From Paenibacillus sp. sptzw28 (lineage in GTDB: Bacteria > Bacillota > Bacilli > Paenibacillales > Paenibacillaceae): a DNA stretch of 64,000 bases. Made by a program: the position numbers and the translations under genes. Below are positions 25,541 to 34,700 of the stretch, piece by piece. The DNA is taken from contig NZ_CP080545.1 of assembly GCF_019550795.1 (NCBI RefSeq), forward strand, positions 1,879,501 through 1,943,500, written 5' to 3'. Within the stretch, counting starts at the first letter, position 1, and each line of letters starts with the position of its first letter. The notes beneath the pieces are model-generated. The model ran no database searches, was not told the origin of the DNA, and saw nothing but the letters and a program-made list of their open reading frames with translations.

Positions 25541-25624
25541 ATGAAAAATGCAAAAACGGCGAAATACATCTCTTTTATCGCAGGTACTTTGGTCTTTTTA
25601 GCCCGTGCGAAAATTGTGTTATGA
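25541..25624 (+). CDS. Possible small hydrophobic leader peptide (27 residues)
   Basis: ATG 25541 is preceded at correct spacing by AAAAAGGATG. The frame begins 'MKNAKTAKYISFIAGT', has one hydrophobic segment and ends at TGA 25622. It lies just after the regulator's terminator and before the permease gene, and I see no promoter for it in the short gap, so it would depend on read-through or a hidden promoter. No family recognised. It may be chance. Confidence 0.25.
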   Translation: MKNAKTAKYISFIAGTLVFLARAKIVL

Positions 25625-25663
25625 ACGAATCTTACAAATTGATGGAGTGAAGGGCGAGAGGTA

Positions 25664-25709
25664 GAATCGATTTGCAGCCGGAAATGTTGAGTTCCGGTAA
25701 ATTCGATTC
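25664..25709 (+). promoter_or_regulatory. Nested inverted repeat just upstream of the transporter genes
   Basis: Outer arms GAATCGA (25664-25670) and TCGATTC (25703-25709); inner arms CCGGAA (25678-25683) and TTCCGG (25692-25697). The structure ends 4 bases before the permease ribosome binding site (25714-25720). It may be an operator or an mRNA hairpin affecting translation. Confidence 0.45.
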
Positions 25710-25727
25710 AAATAAGGAGACATGCGG

Positions 25728-26648
25728 ATGTACCAAAGCAACAGCAGCAAAACATTAATTAAAGTAAAACGGCACTGGGAACTGTATCTCCTTGTACTTC
25801 TACCGGTGCTTTACCTGCTGATATTCAAGTATATCCCGATGGTTGGCGTTCAAATCGCGTTTAAAGATTTTAATGTCATCAAAGGGATTTGGGGCAGTCC
25901 TTTTGTCGGACTTAAACACTTTAAGGAGTTTTTCGATTCGCCTAACTTCTGGCTGCTCATCAAGAATACGATCGGCATCAGCTTCTATTCCCTGATTGCG
26001 GGCTTTCCGGTTCCCATCGTGCTGGCACTCGCGCTCAATGAGGTCAGAACGGGCTTCTTCAAGCGTTCGGTCCAAATGATCACCTACGCGCCTCACTTCA
26101 TATCAACGGTCGTCATGGTTTCGATCATTATTCTGATGCTGTCACCGCATGTGGGAATCGTAGACCACTTCTTCACGTTACTCGGGATGCCGATGACCAA
26201 TTTTATGGGGATTCCGGAATATTTCAAATCCATATACGTATGGTCCGGCATCTGGCAGGAGATGGGTTACGCGTCCATCATTTATATCGCGGCGCTCGCT
26301 GGAGTCGATCCTTCACTGTACGAAGCGGCACGGATCGACGGAGCGTCAAGATGGAAAAAAATCATTCATATCGATTTGCCTTCTCTTATTCCGATCACAG
26401 TTATTATGTTGATTTTAAGCTTGGGAAGCGTGATGGGCGTAGGGTTTGAAAAAATATATCTGATGCAAAACCCGCTAAATGCAAGCTCATCCGAGGTCAT
26501 ATCCACCTACGTTTACAAAGTTGGTTTACTCGGAGCGAACTTCAGTTTTTCCGCGGCGGTGGGGCTGTTTAATTCCGTCATTAACCTTATCTTGCTGTTG
26601 ACGGTAAATTTCTTTGCCCGTAAAGTTTCGGAAACGAGTTTGTGGTAG
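25728..26648 (+). CDS. Sugar ABC transporter permease, LplB type
   Basis: Integral membrane protein of 306 residues with six predicted helices. 'HWELYLLVLLPVLYLLIFKY' is the first helix, typical of LplB-like permeases of oligosaccharide importers. The EAA loop 'YEAARIDGASRWKKIIHIDL', which contacts the ATPase, is intact. I start at ATG 25728 because the ribosome binding site AAGGAGA at 25714 is too close to the earlier in-frame ATG at 25722. It forms an importer with the next two genes. No ATP-binding subunit is nearby, as is usual in Bacillales, where a shared MsmX-type ATPase serves such systems. Confidence 0.93.
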   Translation: MYQSNSSKTLIKVKRHWELYLLVLLPVLYLLIFKYIPMVGVQIAFKDFNVIKGIWGSPFVGLKHFKEFFDSPNFWLLIKNTIGISFYSLIAGFPVPIVLALALNEVRTGFFKRSVQMITYAPHFISTVVMVSIIILMLSPHVGIVDHFFTLLGMPMTNFMGIPEYFKSIYVWSGIWQEMGYASIIYIAALAGVDPSLYEAARIDGASRWKKIIHIDLPSLIPITVIMLILSLGSVMGVGFEKIYLMQNPLNASSSEVISTYVYKVGLLGANFSFSAAVGLFNSVINLILLLTVNFFARKVSETSLW

Positions 26649-26664
26649 AAAGGGGCGGGCACTT

Positions 26665-27564
26665 GTGTTCAATAAAAACAAAATTAAAGAGTCTTTCGGC
26701 GACCGTGTTCTTCTCGGTGTCATCTATCTGCTGCTTTCAGCGATCATGCTAACGGTCTTATATCCGCTGATCTACATTCTCAGTTCGTCGTTCAGCTCTC
26801 CCAACGCGGTCGTATCCGGCCAGGTCTGGCTGTTACCGGTCGAACTGTCGTTTAAAGCGTATAAGTCGATTTTTCAAAGCTCGCAGCTGATGCTCGGTTA
26901 CTGGAACAGTATTATCTATACAGTTGTCGGAACATTCATTAACGTCTTGTTTACGGTGCTTCTTGCGTTCCCGCTGGCTCAAAAAGGGTTTGTCGGACGC
27001 AAGATCATTATGATGATGATGATGTTCACCCTGTTCTTTGACGGCGGGCTGATTCCTACCTATTTGCTCGTTAAAAACCTTCATATGCTGGATACCCGCT
27101 GGGCCTTGTGGCTGCCTGGAGCGCTATCGGTCTTTCAGGTCATCGTGGCCAGGACCTTCTTCCAGACCTCCATTCCGGAAGAGCTCGCGGAAGCGGCGCA
27201 AATAGACGGTGCCCGGGATTCACGCTACCTGATCAGCATCGTGCTTCCTTTGTCCAAACCGATTATCGCCGTCATGACGCTTATGTACGCGGTCGGACAT
27301 TGGAACGCTTATTTCGACGCTTTGATCTATTTGCGGTCTGAGAATTTGTTCCCTCTGCAGTACGTACTGCGAAACATGCTTATCCTGAACGCGGCCGATC
27401 CGGAAATGCTGGCGAACACGGCGCAGAAGCTCAGGGACCAGGGCTTCGAGCAGGTGCTCAAGTACGCGCTCATAGTAGTTGCATGCGTTCCTGTCATGAT
27501 TATGTATCCTTTCGTGCAGAAGCATTTTGTCAAGGGTGTCATGATCGGTTCCTTGAAAGGTTAA
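26665..27564 (+). CDS. Sugar ABC transporter permease, YtcP type
   Basis: The partner permease, 299 residues, with six predicted helices. 'VIYLLLSAIMLTVLYPLIYI' is helix 1, 'MMMMMFTLFFDGGLIPTYLL' is a characteristic block of YtcP-like proteins, and 'EELAEAAQIDGARDSRYLIS' is the EAA loop. GTG 26665 is chosen as start, preceded by GAAAGGGGCGGG; it follows the first permease by 16 bases. It should heterodimerise with the LplB-type permease to form the import channel. Confidence 0.93.
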   Translation: MFNKNKIKESFGDRVLLGVIYLLLSAIMLTVLYPLIYILSSSFSSPNAVVSGQVWLLPVELSFKAYKSIFQSSQLMLGYWNSIIYTVVGTFINVLFTVLLAFPLAQKGFVGRKIIMMMMMFTLFFDGGLIPTYLLVKNLHMLDTRWALWLPGALSVFQVIVARTFFQTSIPEELAEAAQIDGARDSRYLISIVLPLSKPIIAVMTLMYAVGHWNAYFDALIYLRSENLFPLQYVLRNMLILNAADPEMLANTAQKLRDQGFEQVLKYALIVVACVPVMIMYPFVQKHFVKGVMIGSLKG

Positions 27565-27701
27565 ATTAAGCCTATGTAAACTCTGTATGGAGGTGATGGC
27601 CGAAGAGAAGGTAGTACCGGACCACAGCACCACTGCATCATGGCTTCACAGTATTACAGATATTCCAAACTTTTAGGGTAAATATTAAGGAGGAGTCTGT
27701 T

Positions 27702-29369
27702 TTGAAAAGGTCATTGTGGCTAACGCTTGTAATTGTGTTGATCAGCAGTATTGTGCTTTCAGCTTGCTCGGGCAATAAAACCGGTAATACAACCACCGGC
27801 GGCACTGGAAGTAATAAAGAGACAGGCAATACTGGCAGCGAACAACCTGCAGCGCCCGTGGATATCACTTTCTTTGCGCCTCAAGGTAAAGCACCATTGC
27901 AAGACAACGATTATACAAAATTGATTGAAAAGAAGTTCAACGTTAATATTAAATGGGACCTTGCTCCCGCTGACGCTTTGAAGGACCGCAGGCAGCTGCT
28001 TCTGGCAAGCGGCGACTATCCGGAAGTATTCCTGGAAGGCAAGTTCAACAATACGGACATCCAGACCTACAGCAAGCAAGGCGTATTCATTCCGCTCAAC
28101 GACCTGATCGATAAATACGCACCGAATATCAAGAAGGTGATGGATGAGAAGCCGTATTTCAAAGACGCTATTACATCGCCGGACGGCAACATTTACGGGC
28201 TTCCCCGCCTCAATGAGTGCTACCACTGCACGTACTCGCAGAAGTACTGGATGAACAAAGAGTGGCTGGACAAGCTCGGTTTGAAGGTACCGACGACGAC
28301 GGACGAATTGTACACCGTTCTGAAAGCCTTCAAAACGCAAGATCCGAACGGCAATAAGAAAGCGGACGAAATCCCGCTCACGGGCGCTCCAAACAAATAT
28401 GTTTGGAACGGAAACATCGACGCATTCCTGATGAACTCCTTTATCTATAACGACAACGATAAGTATTTGACGGTTAAGGACGGCAAGGTCGATTTCGCGG
28501 CAAACAAGCCGGAGTGGAAGGAAGGCCTCGCCTACATGCACAAGCTGTATAAGGAAGGCTTGATCGACCCTGCTGCGTTTACGCAGAACGATCAGGCTAT
28601 CGGACAGCTCGGCAACCGCCAAGGCGATGAAATCGTCGGCTCCATTACCACTGCGCTGCTCAGCTATCTGCTTAACGTTGGGGACGATAAAATAACCCGC
28701 CACAAGCACTGGGTCATCGTACCGCCGCTTAAAGGGCCGAACGGCGTTCAGCTTGCCGGCGTTTCGCAGGGTCTCGGCGAGTTCGAAATGACGATCACGA
28801 ACAAAGCAAGCGAAGCGCAGCAAATTGCGGCGATCAAAATCGCCGACTATGCGTACAGCGAAGAAGGCGCTTTGTACAGCGAATACGGACCGACGGAAGG
28901 AATCGGCTGGACCAAAGCGCAGCCGGGCGAGAAGAACATCTGGGGACAGCCGGCGAAATACAGCTTTGAGAGACTGAAGAAGCTGCCTGACAACGTGGTT
29001 AGAAACGACAGCTGGTCGCTGATGGGTCCAAAAAATATGTCCAAGGAATTCCGCGAAATGTTCGCTTATTCGCAGGATCCGCTCAGTTCGAAAGGCTACG
29101 AAACGCGTTTGGCGCGTGCGACGAAGGAATATGAGCCGTACGCTCCAAAAGAATACTATCCGGCAGCTTCCTGGATACGTCCGGATGACACCGATAGCGC
29201 AGCCCAACTGACGACATCTGTCAAGGATTATGTAACAAACAGCATGGCTCAGTTCATTATCGGGAACAAAGACATCGATAAAGACTGGGATGCTTATGTG
29301 AAAGGCTTTGACGGTCTGAACCTGACGAAATATATTCAGATCTATCAGGACGCGATTCAGAAAAAATAA
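27702..29369 (+). CDS. Extracellular solute-binding lipoprotein of the glycan importer
   Basis: A 555-residue LplA/YtcQ-type substrate-binding protein. The lipobox 'VLSAC' follows a hydrophobic signal, so it is anchored outside the membrane; a Gly/Thr/Asn-rich linker follows. 'DITFFAPQGKAPLQDNDYTK', 'LASGDYPEVFLEG' and 'YGLPRLNECYHCTYSQKYWM' are typical of this large binding-protein group, which takes oligosaccharides rather than simple sugars. TTG 27702 follows AAGGAGGA. A strong hairpin right after the stop codon may stabilise its mRNA relative to the downstream genes. Confidence 0.92.
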   Translation: MKRSLWLTLVIVLISSIVLSACSGNKTGNTTTGGTGSNKETGNTGSEQPAAPVDITFFAPQGKAPLQDNDYTKLIEKKFNVNIKWDLAPADALKDRRQLLLASGDYPEVFLEGKFNNTDIQTYSKQGVFIPLNDLIDKYAPNIKKVMDEKPYFKDAITSPDGNIYGLPRLNECYHCTYSQKYWMNKEWLDKLGLKVPTTTDELYTVLKAFKTQDPNGNKKADEIPLTGAPNKYVWNGNIDAFLMNSFIYNDNDKYLTVKDGKVDFAANKPEWKEGLAYMHKLYKEGLIDPAAFTQNDQAIGQLGNRQGDEIVGSITTALLSYLLNVGDDKITRHKHWVIVPPLKGPNGVQLAGVSQGLGEFEMTITNKASEAQQIAAIKIADYAYSEEGALYSEYGPTEGIGWTKAQPGEKNIWGQPAKYSFERLKKLPDNVVRNDSWSLMGPKNMSKEFREMFAYSQDPLSSKGYETRLARATKEYEPYAPKEYYPAASWIRPDDTDSAAQLTTSVKDYVTNSMAQFIIGNKDIDKDWDAYVKGFDGLNLTKYIQIYQDAIQKK

Positions 29370-29385
29370 CGATTGACCAGCGGAA

Positions 29386-29416
29386 GAGGAAGTATAACCT
29401 TCGGGTTTACTTCCTC
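29386..29416 (+). other. UUCG-capped intergenic hairpin after the binding-protein gene
   Basis: GAGGAAGTATAACC (29386-29399), loop TTCG, GGTTTACTTCCTC (29404-29416), with one bulge. There is no T-run, so it is more likely an mRNA-stabilising or partial processing element than a full terminator. Confidence 0.6.
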
Positions 29417-29450
29417 CTGCTTGTCTTTGGACATACAAAGGAGAGAAAGT

Positions 29451-31751
29451 ATGGATTACAGGGACTCGTCGCTGCCGGCGGCGGAACGGGCGAAGAGCCT
29501 GCTTGCCTTGATGACGGTTGAAGAGAAAATCGGACAATTAATTCAACCGTTCGGCTGGAAGACGTACCACAAGGATAATGGTACAATTTCACTTGATGAA
29601 GACTTCAAGAAACAGGTTGCAAACGGCGGCGTAGGTTCATTATACGGCGTGCTGCGTGCAGACCCATGGACCGAGGTTACGCTTGAGAACGGACTGTCAC
29701 CCGAAGAGGGCGCTCATGCGGTTAATGAGATTCAGCGCTATGCGATTGAGTATTCGCGGCTCGGAATTCCGATTCTGTTCGGAGAGGAATGCTCGCACGG
29801 ACATATGGCGATTGGCGCGACTGTATTTCCGGTACCGATTCTGCTTGGCAGCACGTGGAATATCGACCTGTACCGGGAAATGTGCCGCGCCGTTGCAGCC
29901 GAGACCCGCGCTCAAGGCGGCAGCGCAACCTATTCTCCCGTACTGGATGTTGTCCGGGACCCCCGTTGGGGACGGACAGAGGAGTGCTTCGGCGAAGATC
30001 CGTATATGATCGGTGAGTTTGCAGTAGCTGCCGTGCAGGGACTTCAGGGCGAGAGGCTTGACAGCGACACCAGTGTTATTGCAACATTGAAGCATTTTGT
30101 GGCTTACGGAAGCTCGGAAGGCGGACGGAATGCGGGCCCTGTTCATATGGGCCTGCGCGAACTGCATGAGAACGATCTTCTCCCGTTTCGTAAAGGGGTC
30201 GAGGCTGGAGCTCTTTCCGTTATGACCGCTTACAACGAGATAGACGGCGTTCCTTGCACATCAAGCGAATATTTGCTGCAGCAGCTGCTCAGGAACGAAT
30301 GGGGCTTTGACGGGTTCGTCATTACGGACTGCGGCGCTATCAATATGTTAGCCTACGGCCATGATATAGCGGAGGACGGCGAGGAAGCGGCCGCTATCTC
30401 CCTGAAAGCCGGGGTCGACATGGAGATGTCGGGCGAAATGTTCGGAAAGCACCTTCTTTCGGCACTGGAGAACAAGACCGTTACTGAGGATGAGCTCGAT
30501 ACTGCCGTAAAACGCGTACTGGAGATCAAGTTTCTCCTCGGATTGTTTGAACGGCCGTATGTCGATCCTCGTCAAGCGGCGGAAATCATAGGCAGTCATG
30601 AGCATGTTGAACTTGCGCGCCAGGTTGCCCGCGAAGGGATCGTTTTATTGAAAAATGACGGCGGCGCTCTTCCTCTTGATAAGGAAAAAGGCAAGATTGC
30701 CGTGATCGGACCGAACGCGAATCATATTTACAACCAGCTTGGCGATTATACGTCTCCGCAGGCTCGTCAGCAGGTTGTCACGTTATTGGACGGTATAGTC
30801 AATAAATTAGGCGGCGGTGATGACCGAATTCTATATGCGCCGGGATGCCGGATCAAAGGGGATTCCAGAGAGGGATTCGAGCGGGCGCTCGATTGCGCCG
30901 CACAAGCCGACGTTGTCGTGCTGGCGCTTGGCGGATCAAGCGCACGGGATTTCGGCGAAGGTACGATCGATCTGCGAACGGGCGCTTCCGTCGTAACAGA
31001 GCATTCGTGGAGCGATATGGAATGCGGCGAAGGCATTGACCGGACCGGCCTTCATTTGCTCGGCGTTCAGCTGGAATTGGCGCAAGAAATTCACAAGTTA
31101 GGGAAACCTGTTATTATCGTGTATATCAATGGCCGTCAGATTGTAGAGCCGTGGATTGACGAGCATGCGCATGCGATTATCGAAGCATGGTATCCGGGGC
31201 AGGAAGGCGGCAACGCTATTGCCGATATCTTGTTCGGCGATTACAATCCTTCCGGCCGATTGACCGTTTCCGTACCCAAAGACGTCGGCCAGCTGCCCGT
31301 TTACTACAACGCCAAGAGAAGCAGGGGCAAACGGTATTTGGAAACCGATGTGAAGCCCCGTTATCCGTTTGGTTTCGGCTTAAGCTATACGTCCTTCGAC
31401 TACGACGGATTGACTGTTTCTCCGGAGCTCATCCCTGCGGATGGGGAAGCGACCGTGACGGTGAACGTTACGAATACTGGAGCTGTCGCAGGCACGGAAG
31501 TGGTGCAGCTGTATGTCTCCGATAAGGTGAGCTCCGTCACCCGGCCTGTGAAAGAGCTGAAAGGCTTCCGCAAGGTGACGCTCGAACCGGGCGAGACAAG
31601 GAAGGTTGCCTTTACGCTTGCGAAGGAGCATTTGCAGCTGTTCGACCAGCAGCTCCGGCCGGTTGTCGAAGAGGGAGAATTCCGCATCATGGTCGGAAGA
31701 AACTCCGAGGATTTCATTACAGCGTCTTTAATCGTTAAGAACGAGGTGTAA
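29451..31751 (+). CDS. GH3 beta-glycosidase (beta-glucosidase/beta-xylosidase type)
   Basis: A 766-residue three-domain GH3 enzyme: an N-terminal barrel with nucleophile Asp293 in 'FDGFVITDCGAINML', an alpha/beta sandwich ('GKIAVIGPNANHIYNQLGDY'), and a C-terminal fibronectin-III-like domain ('VTVNVTNTGAVAGTEVVQLY'). 'KHFVAYG' and 'SPVLDVVRDPRWGRTEECFG' are conserved sugar-binding blocks. No signal peptide. The domain set fits beta-glucosidases and beta-xylosidases rather than beta-N-acetylglucosaminidases. In an N-glycan setting a beta-xylosidase role on plant-type glycans would make sense, but specificity cannot be read from sequence. ATG 29451 follows AAAGGAGAG. Confidence 0.9.
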   Translation: MDYRDSSLPAAERAKSLLALMTVEEKIGQLIQPFGWKTYHKDNGTISLDEDFKKQVANGGVGSLYGVLRADPWTEVTLENGLSPEEGAHAVNEIQRYAIEYSRLGIPILFGEECSHGHMAIGATVFPVPILLGSTWNIDLYREMCRAVAAETRAQGGSATYSPVLDVVRDPRWGRTEECFGEDPYMIGEFAVAAVQGLQGERLDSDTSVIATLKHFVAYGSSEGGRNAGPVHMGLRELHENDLLPFRKGVEAGALSVMTAYNEIDGVPCTSSEYLLQQLLRNEWGFDGFVITDCGAINMLAYGHDIAEDGEEAAAISLKAGVDMEMSGEMFGKHLLSALENKTVTEDELDTAVKRVLEIKFLLGLFERPYVDPRQAAEIIGSHEHVELARQVAREGIVLLKNDGGALPLDKEKGKIAVIGPNANHIYNQLGDYTSPQARQQVVTLLDGIVNKLGGGDDRILYAPGCRIKGDSREGFERALDCAAQADVVVLALGGSSARDFGEGTIDLRTGASVVTEHSWSDMECGEGIDRTGLHLLGVQLELAQEIHKLGKPVIIVYINGRQIVEPWIDEHAHAIIEAWYPGQEGGNAIADILFGDYNPSGRLTVSVPKDVGQLPVYYNAKRSRGKRYLETDVKPRYPFGFGLSYTSFDYDGLTVSPELIPADGEATVTVNVTNTGAVAGTEVVQLYVSDKVSSVTRPVKELKGFRKVTLEPGETRKVAFTLAKEHLQLFDQQLRPVVEEGEFRIMVGRNSEDFITASLIVKNEV

Positions 31752-31755
31752 CCAT

Positions 31756-34700
31756 ATGTATCGTATTCTTAGATTTATCAAGCACTTATCTCATAAACAA
31801 TGGCTCGAAGAGGTGCCGGTACGCGACCTGGAAATGCGGAAAGCCCGTTATATCACGCCGGGTGAATATCAATTTTATCCGGACGGGGACGGCCTCTACA
31901 CGACAGACCGGCTGGACGGCAAGCATGGCGTCACTTATTTCCTGAAGAAACAAATTGAAATTCCGCATCATTGGGGATCGGGTTCGATTGGTCTGCTCGC
32001 CGAGGGCGGAGGAGAAGGTCTGCTTAGAGTAAACGGCGCGTCCTATCACGGTCTCGACCGGAACCACCCATTCGTCCCGCTGTTCTTAAGCGCAATCGGC
32101 AATAATCCGCTGCTTGAAATCGAGCTGTACGATCCGATTCCGGAACCGGTCGATCCGTTAAATGCGCAAGCTACGATCAACCCGCCGGTTCACAGCTTTT
32201 CGATCCGGCTCGTACGTGTCAACAAGCCGCTGCAGAGTTTGTTATACAGCGTCAAGGTTGCCTATGAAGCGATGCTTCAGCTTCCCGAGAAGGATCTGCT
32301 CCGGTCGAGGATGATGAGCGCCTTGTATGAAACGATGGAAGAAACGGAGCCCTTTCTTGAAAGCCGCTTCAATGACGGAGAATGGCTGCAGTCGGCGGAG
32401 GAAGGGTTGAAGGAACGCATTCAAGCATTGGCGCCGGAACAGCGCGCCTACGGATTAATGCATATGGTGGGCCAATCGCATATCGATGTCGCCTGGTTAT
32501 GGCCTGTACGGGAAACCGTCCGCAAGGTCAGTCGTACATTCTCTACGATGACGACACTGATGGATGAGTATCCCGATTTCATCTATTCACAGAGCCAGCC
32601 GCTGCTGTATGCGTTCGCGAAGGAACACGATCCTGCCTTATATGAGAAGATCAAAGCGCGAATCGCCGAAGGCCGCTGGGAATTGGTCGGCGGCATGTGG
32701 GTAGAGCCGGATTTAAATATTCCAAGCGGAGAGTCTCTGGTGCGCCAAATGCTTTACGGGCAAAACTTCTACCAGGAAGAATTCGGCAAGACCTCCCAAA
32801 TCGAATGGCTGCCGGATACGTTCGGTTACTGCGCTTCGCTTCCGCAAATGTTAAAGCTTGCGGGCATTGATTATTTTATGACGACGAAATTGAATTGGAA
32901 CGATACCAACAAGTTCCCTTACGAGCTGTTCCACTGGGTAGGCATTGACGGAACGTCCATTGTTTCGTACTTGAACCATGGCTTAAACGAGCATACAAGA
33001 CCGGGCGATATTCAGGAGCACTGGCAAGAGTTTCGTCAGAAGGACAAGCTCGATGAGCTGATGCTACTTTACGGGCATGGAGACGGCGGAGGCGGAGTTA
33101 CACGCGAAATGATCGAATTCACTCAGCGTTCTCCTCTCATGCCGGGTTTGCCGGAGAGCAGGTTCAGCACGGCGGCGGCTTTCTTTGAAGAAGTCGGCAA
33201 AATCGGCGATACGCTGCCACAGTGGCACGGCGACTTATATTTGGAGCTGCATCGCGGAACCTATACAACGCATGCGCGAAACAAACGCAGCAACCGCAAG
33301 GCGGAGGTGCTTTACCGCGAGGCGGAGATTTGGAGCCGTATGGCGGCCCCGTATCTGGCCGGGGAACAGGCAAACTTCGGCCGAGAGGCTCTTCGCGAAG
33401 GCTGGAAGCTGATTCTGCTCAACCAGTTCCATGACATCATTCCGGGTACTGCGATCACGGAGACCTATGTAACGTCGGCAACTGAGTATGAGCAGATATT
33501 CAGGCTGGGGAAAGAATGCGAAGAACAGTCGCTGCGCACGATCGCGGCGCAAGTATCGACTGCAGGAGAAGGAACGCCTTATGTCGTGTTCAACAGTCTC
33601 GGCTGGAACCGGACTGAAGTGGTAACGATCGACGGTGACGCCGAAGCTCGCAGCCTAAGTGCATTCGATCATGCGGGAAATCGTCTGCAAAGCGATGTCC
33701 ACTGCGATGATCCGACTTCAGGCAGGTATACGCTGTCGGTAAAAGTTCCGTCAATTCCCGCCTTCGGCTACACGACGATTTGGCTGAGAGAATCAGAGGA
33801 TTCAGCTGCAGGCCACGTCGTTTCGACCGCAAATCCTGCAAGCAATGTGCTGGGTGACGCGTGGGAAACGGAACAGTACCGGCTTGAATTCAATTCCAAG
33901 GGGGAGATTACGCGCTGGCTGGACAAAACCGCGGGTCGCGAGCTTCTGCCCGCCGGGTCGATCGCCAATGAGCTGCAATTTTTCCACGATAAGCCGCTCT
34001 CCTGGGATGCCTGGGATATCGATCCCCGGTTTGAGTCACAGCGTGCCGGCGAAGTTGAACTGGTCAAGAAGGAGCTCGTCTCCAAAGGCAAGGCAGCCGA
34101 TGTGCTAAGATTCGAGTGGCTGTTAAACAACTCCGCCATCGCGCAGGACATCATCATTTACCATCATCAGAAGCGCGTCGATTTCAAAACCCGCGTGCTG
34201 TGGAACGAGGATCATAAATTACTCAAGGTTGCATTCCCGGTTGATGTGGTTGCGAATAAAGCTGCCTATGAAATTCCATTCGGTGCCCTTGAACGGCCAA
34301 CCCATAACAACACAAGCTGGGAGCAAGCCCAGTTTGAGGTTTGCGGCCACCGCTGGGCCGATATGTCCGAAGGCGGCTACGGCGTCAGCCTGCTCAATGA
34401 TTGCAAGTACGGCTATGATATCAAAGGGAATACGCTCCGGTTATCCCTGCTGCGCTCGCCGAAATGGCCGGATGTCACCGCCGATCAAGGCGAACATGAA
34501 TTCACGTACTCCTTGTATCCGCACGAGCAGGATTGGCGTGGAGCGGAGGTTGTCCGCAGGGCCGCGGAGCTTAACCACCCTGTAACCGTGGTTCCTGCTC
34601 CGGCGGGGAATGAAGCTGAAGTTGCCGGCAAAGACAGGCTGCCAAGCAAGCAATCTCTCATTCAGTTTGAGAGCCGCTCGGCGGTGCTTGATACGGTTAA

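Noticed and set aside
27587..27673. A 29-codon frame between the second permease and the binding-lipoprotein gene.
   Set aside because: The GGAGGTG is inside or almost touching the start codon, and the peptide has no features; likely chance.
27759..29537. A 592-codon open frame antisense to the binding-lipoprotein gene.
   Set aside because: It is an open complement of a strongly supported gene, has no ribosome binding site, and its product (rich in Arg, Val and Phe) looks like no protein family.
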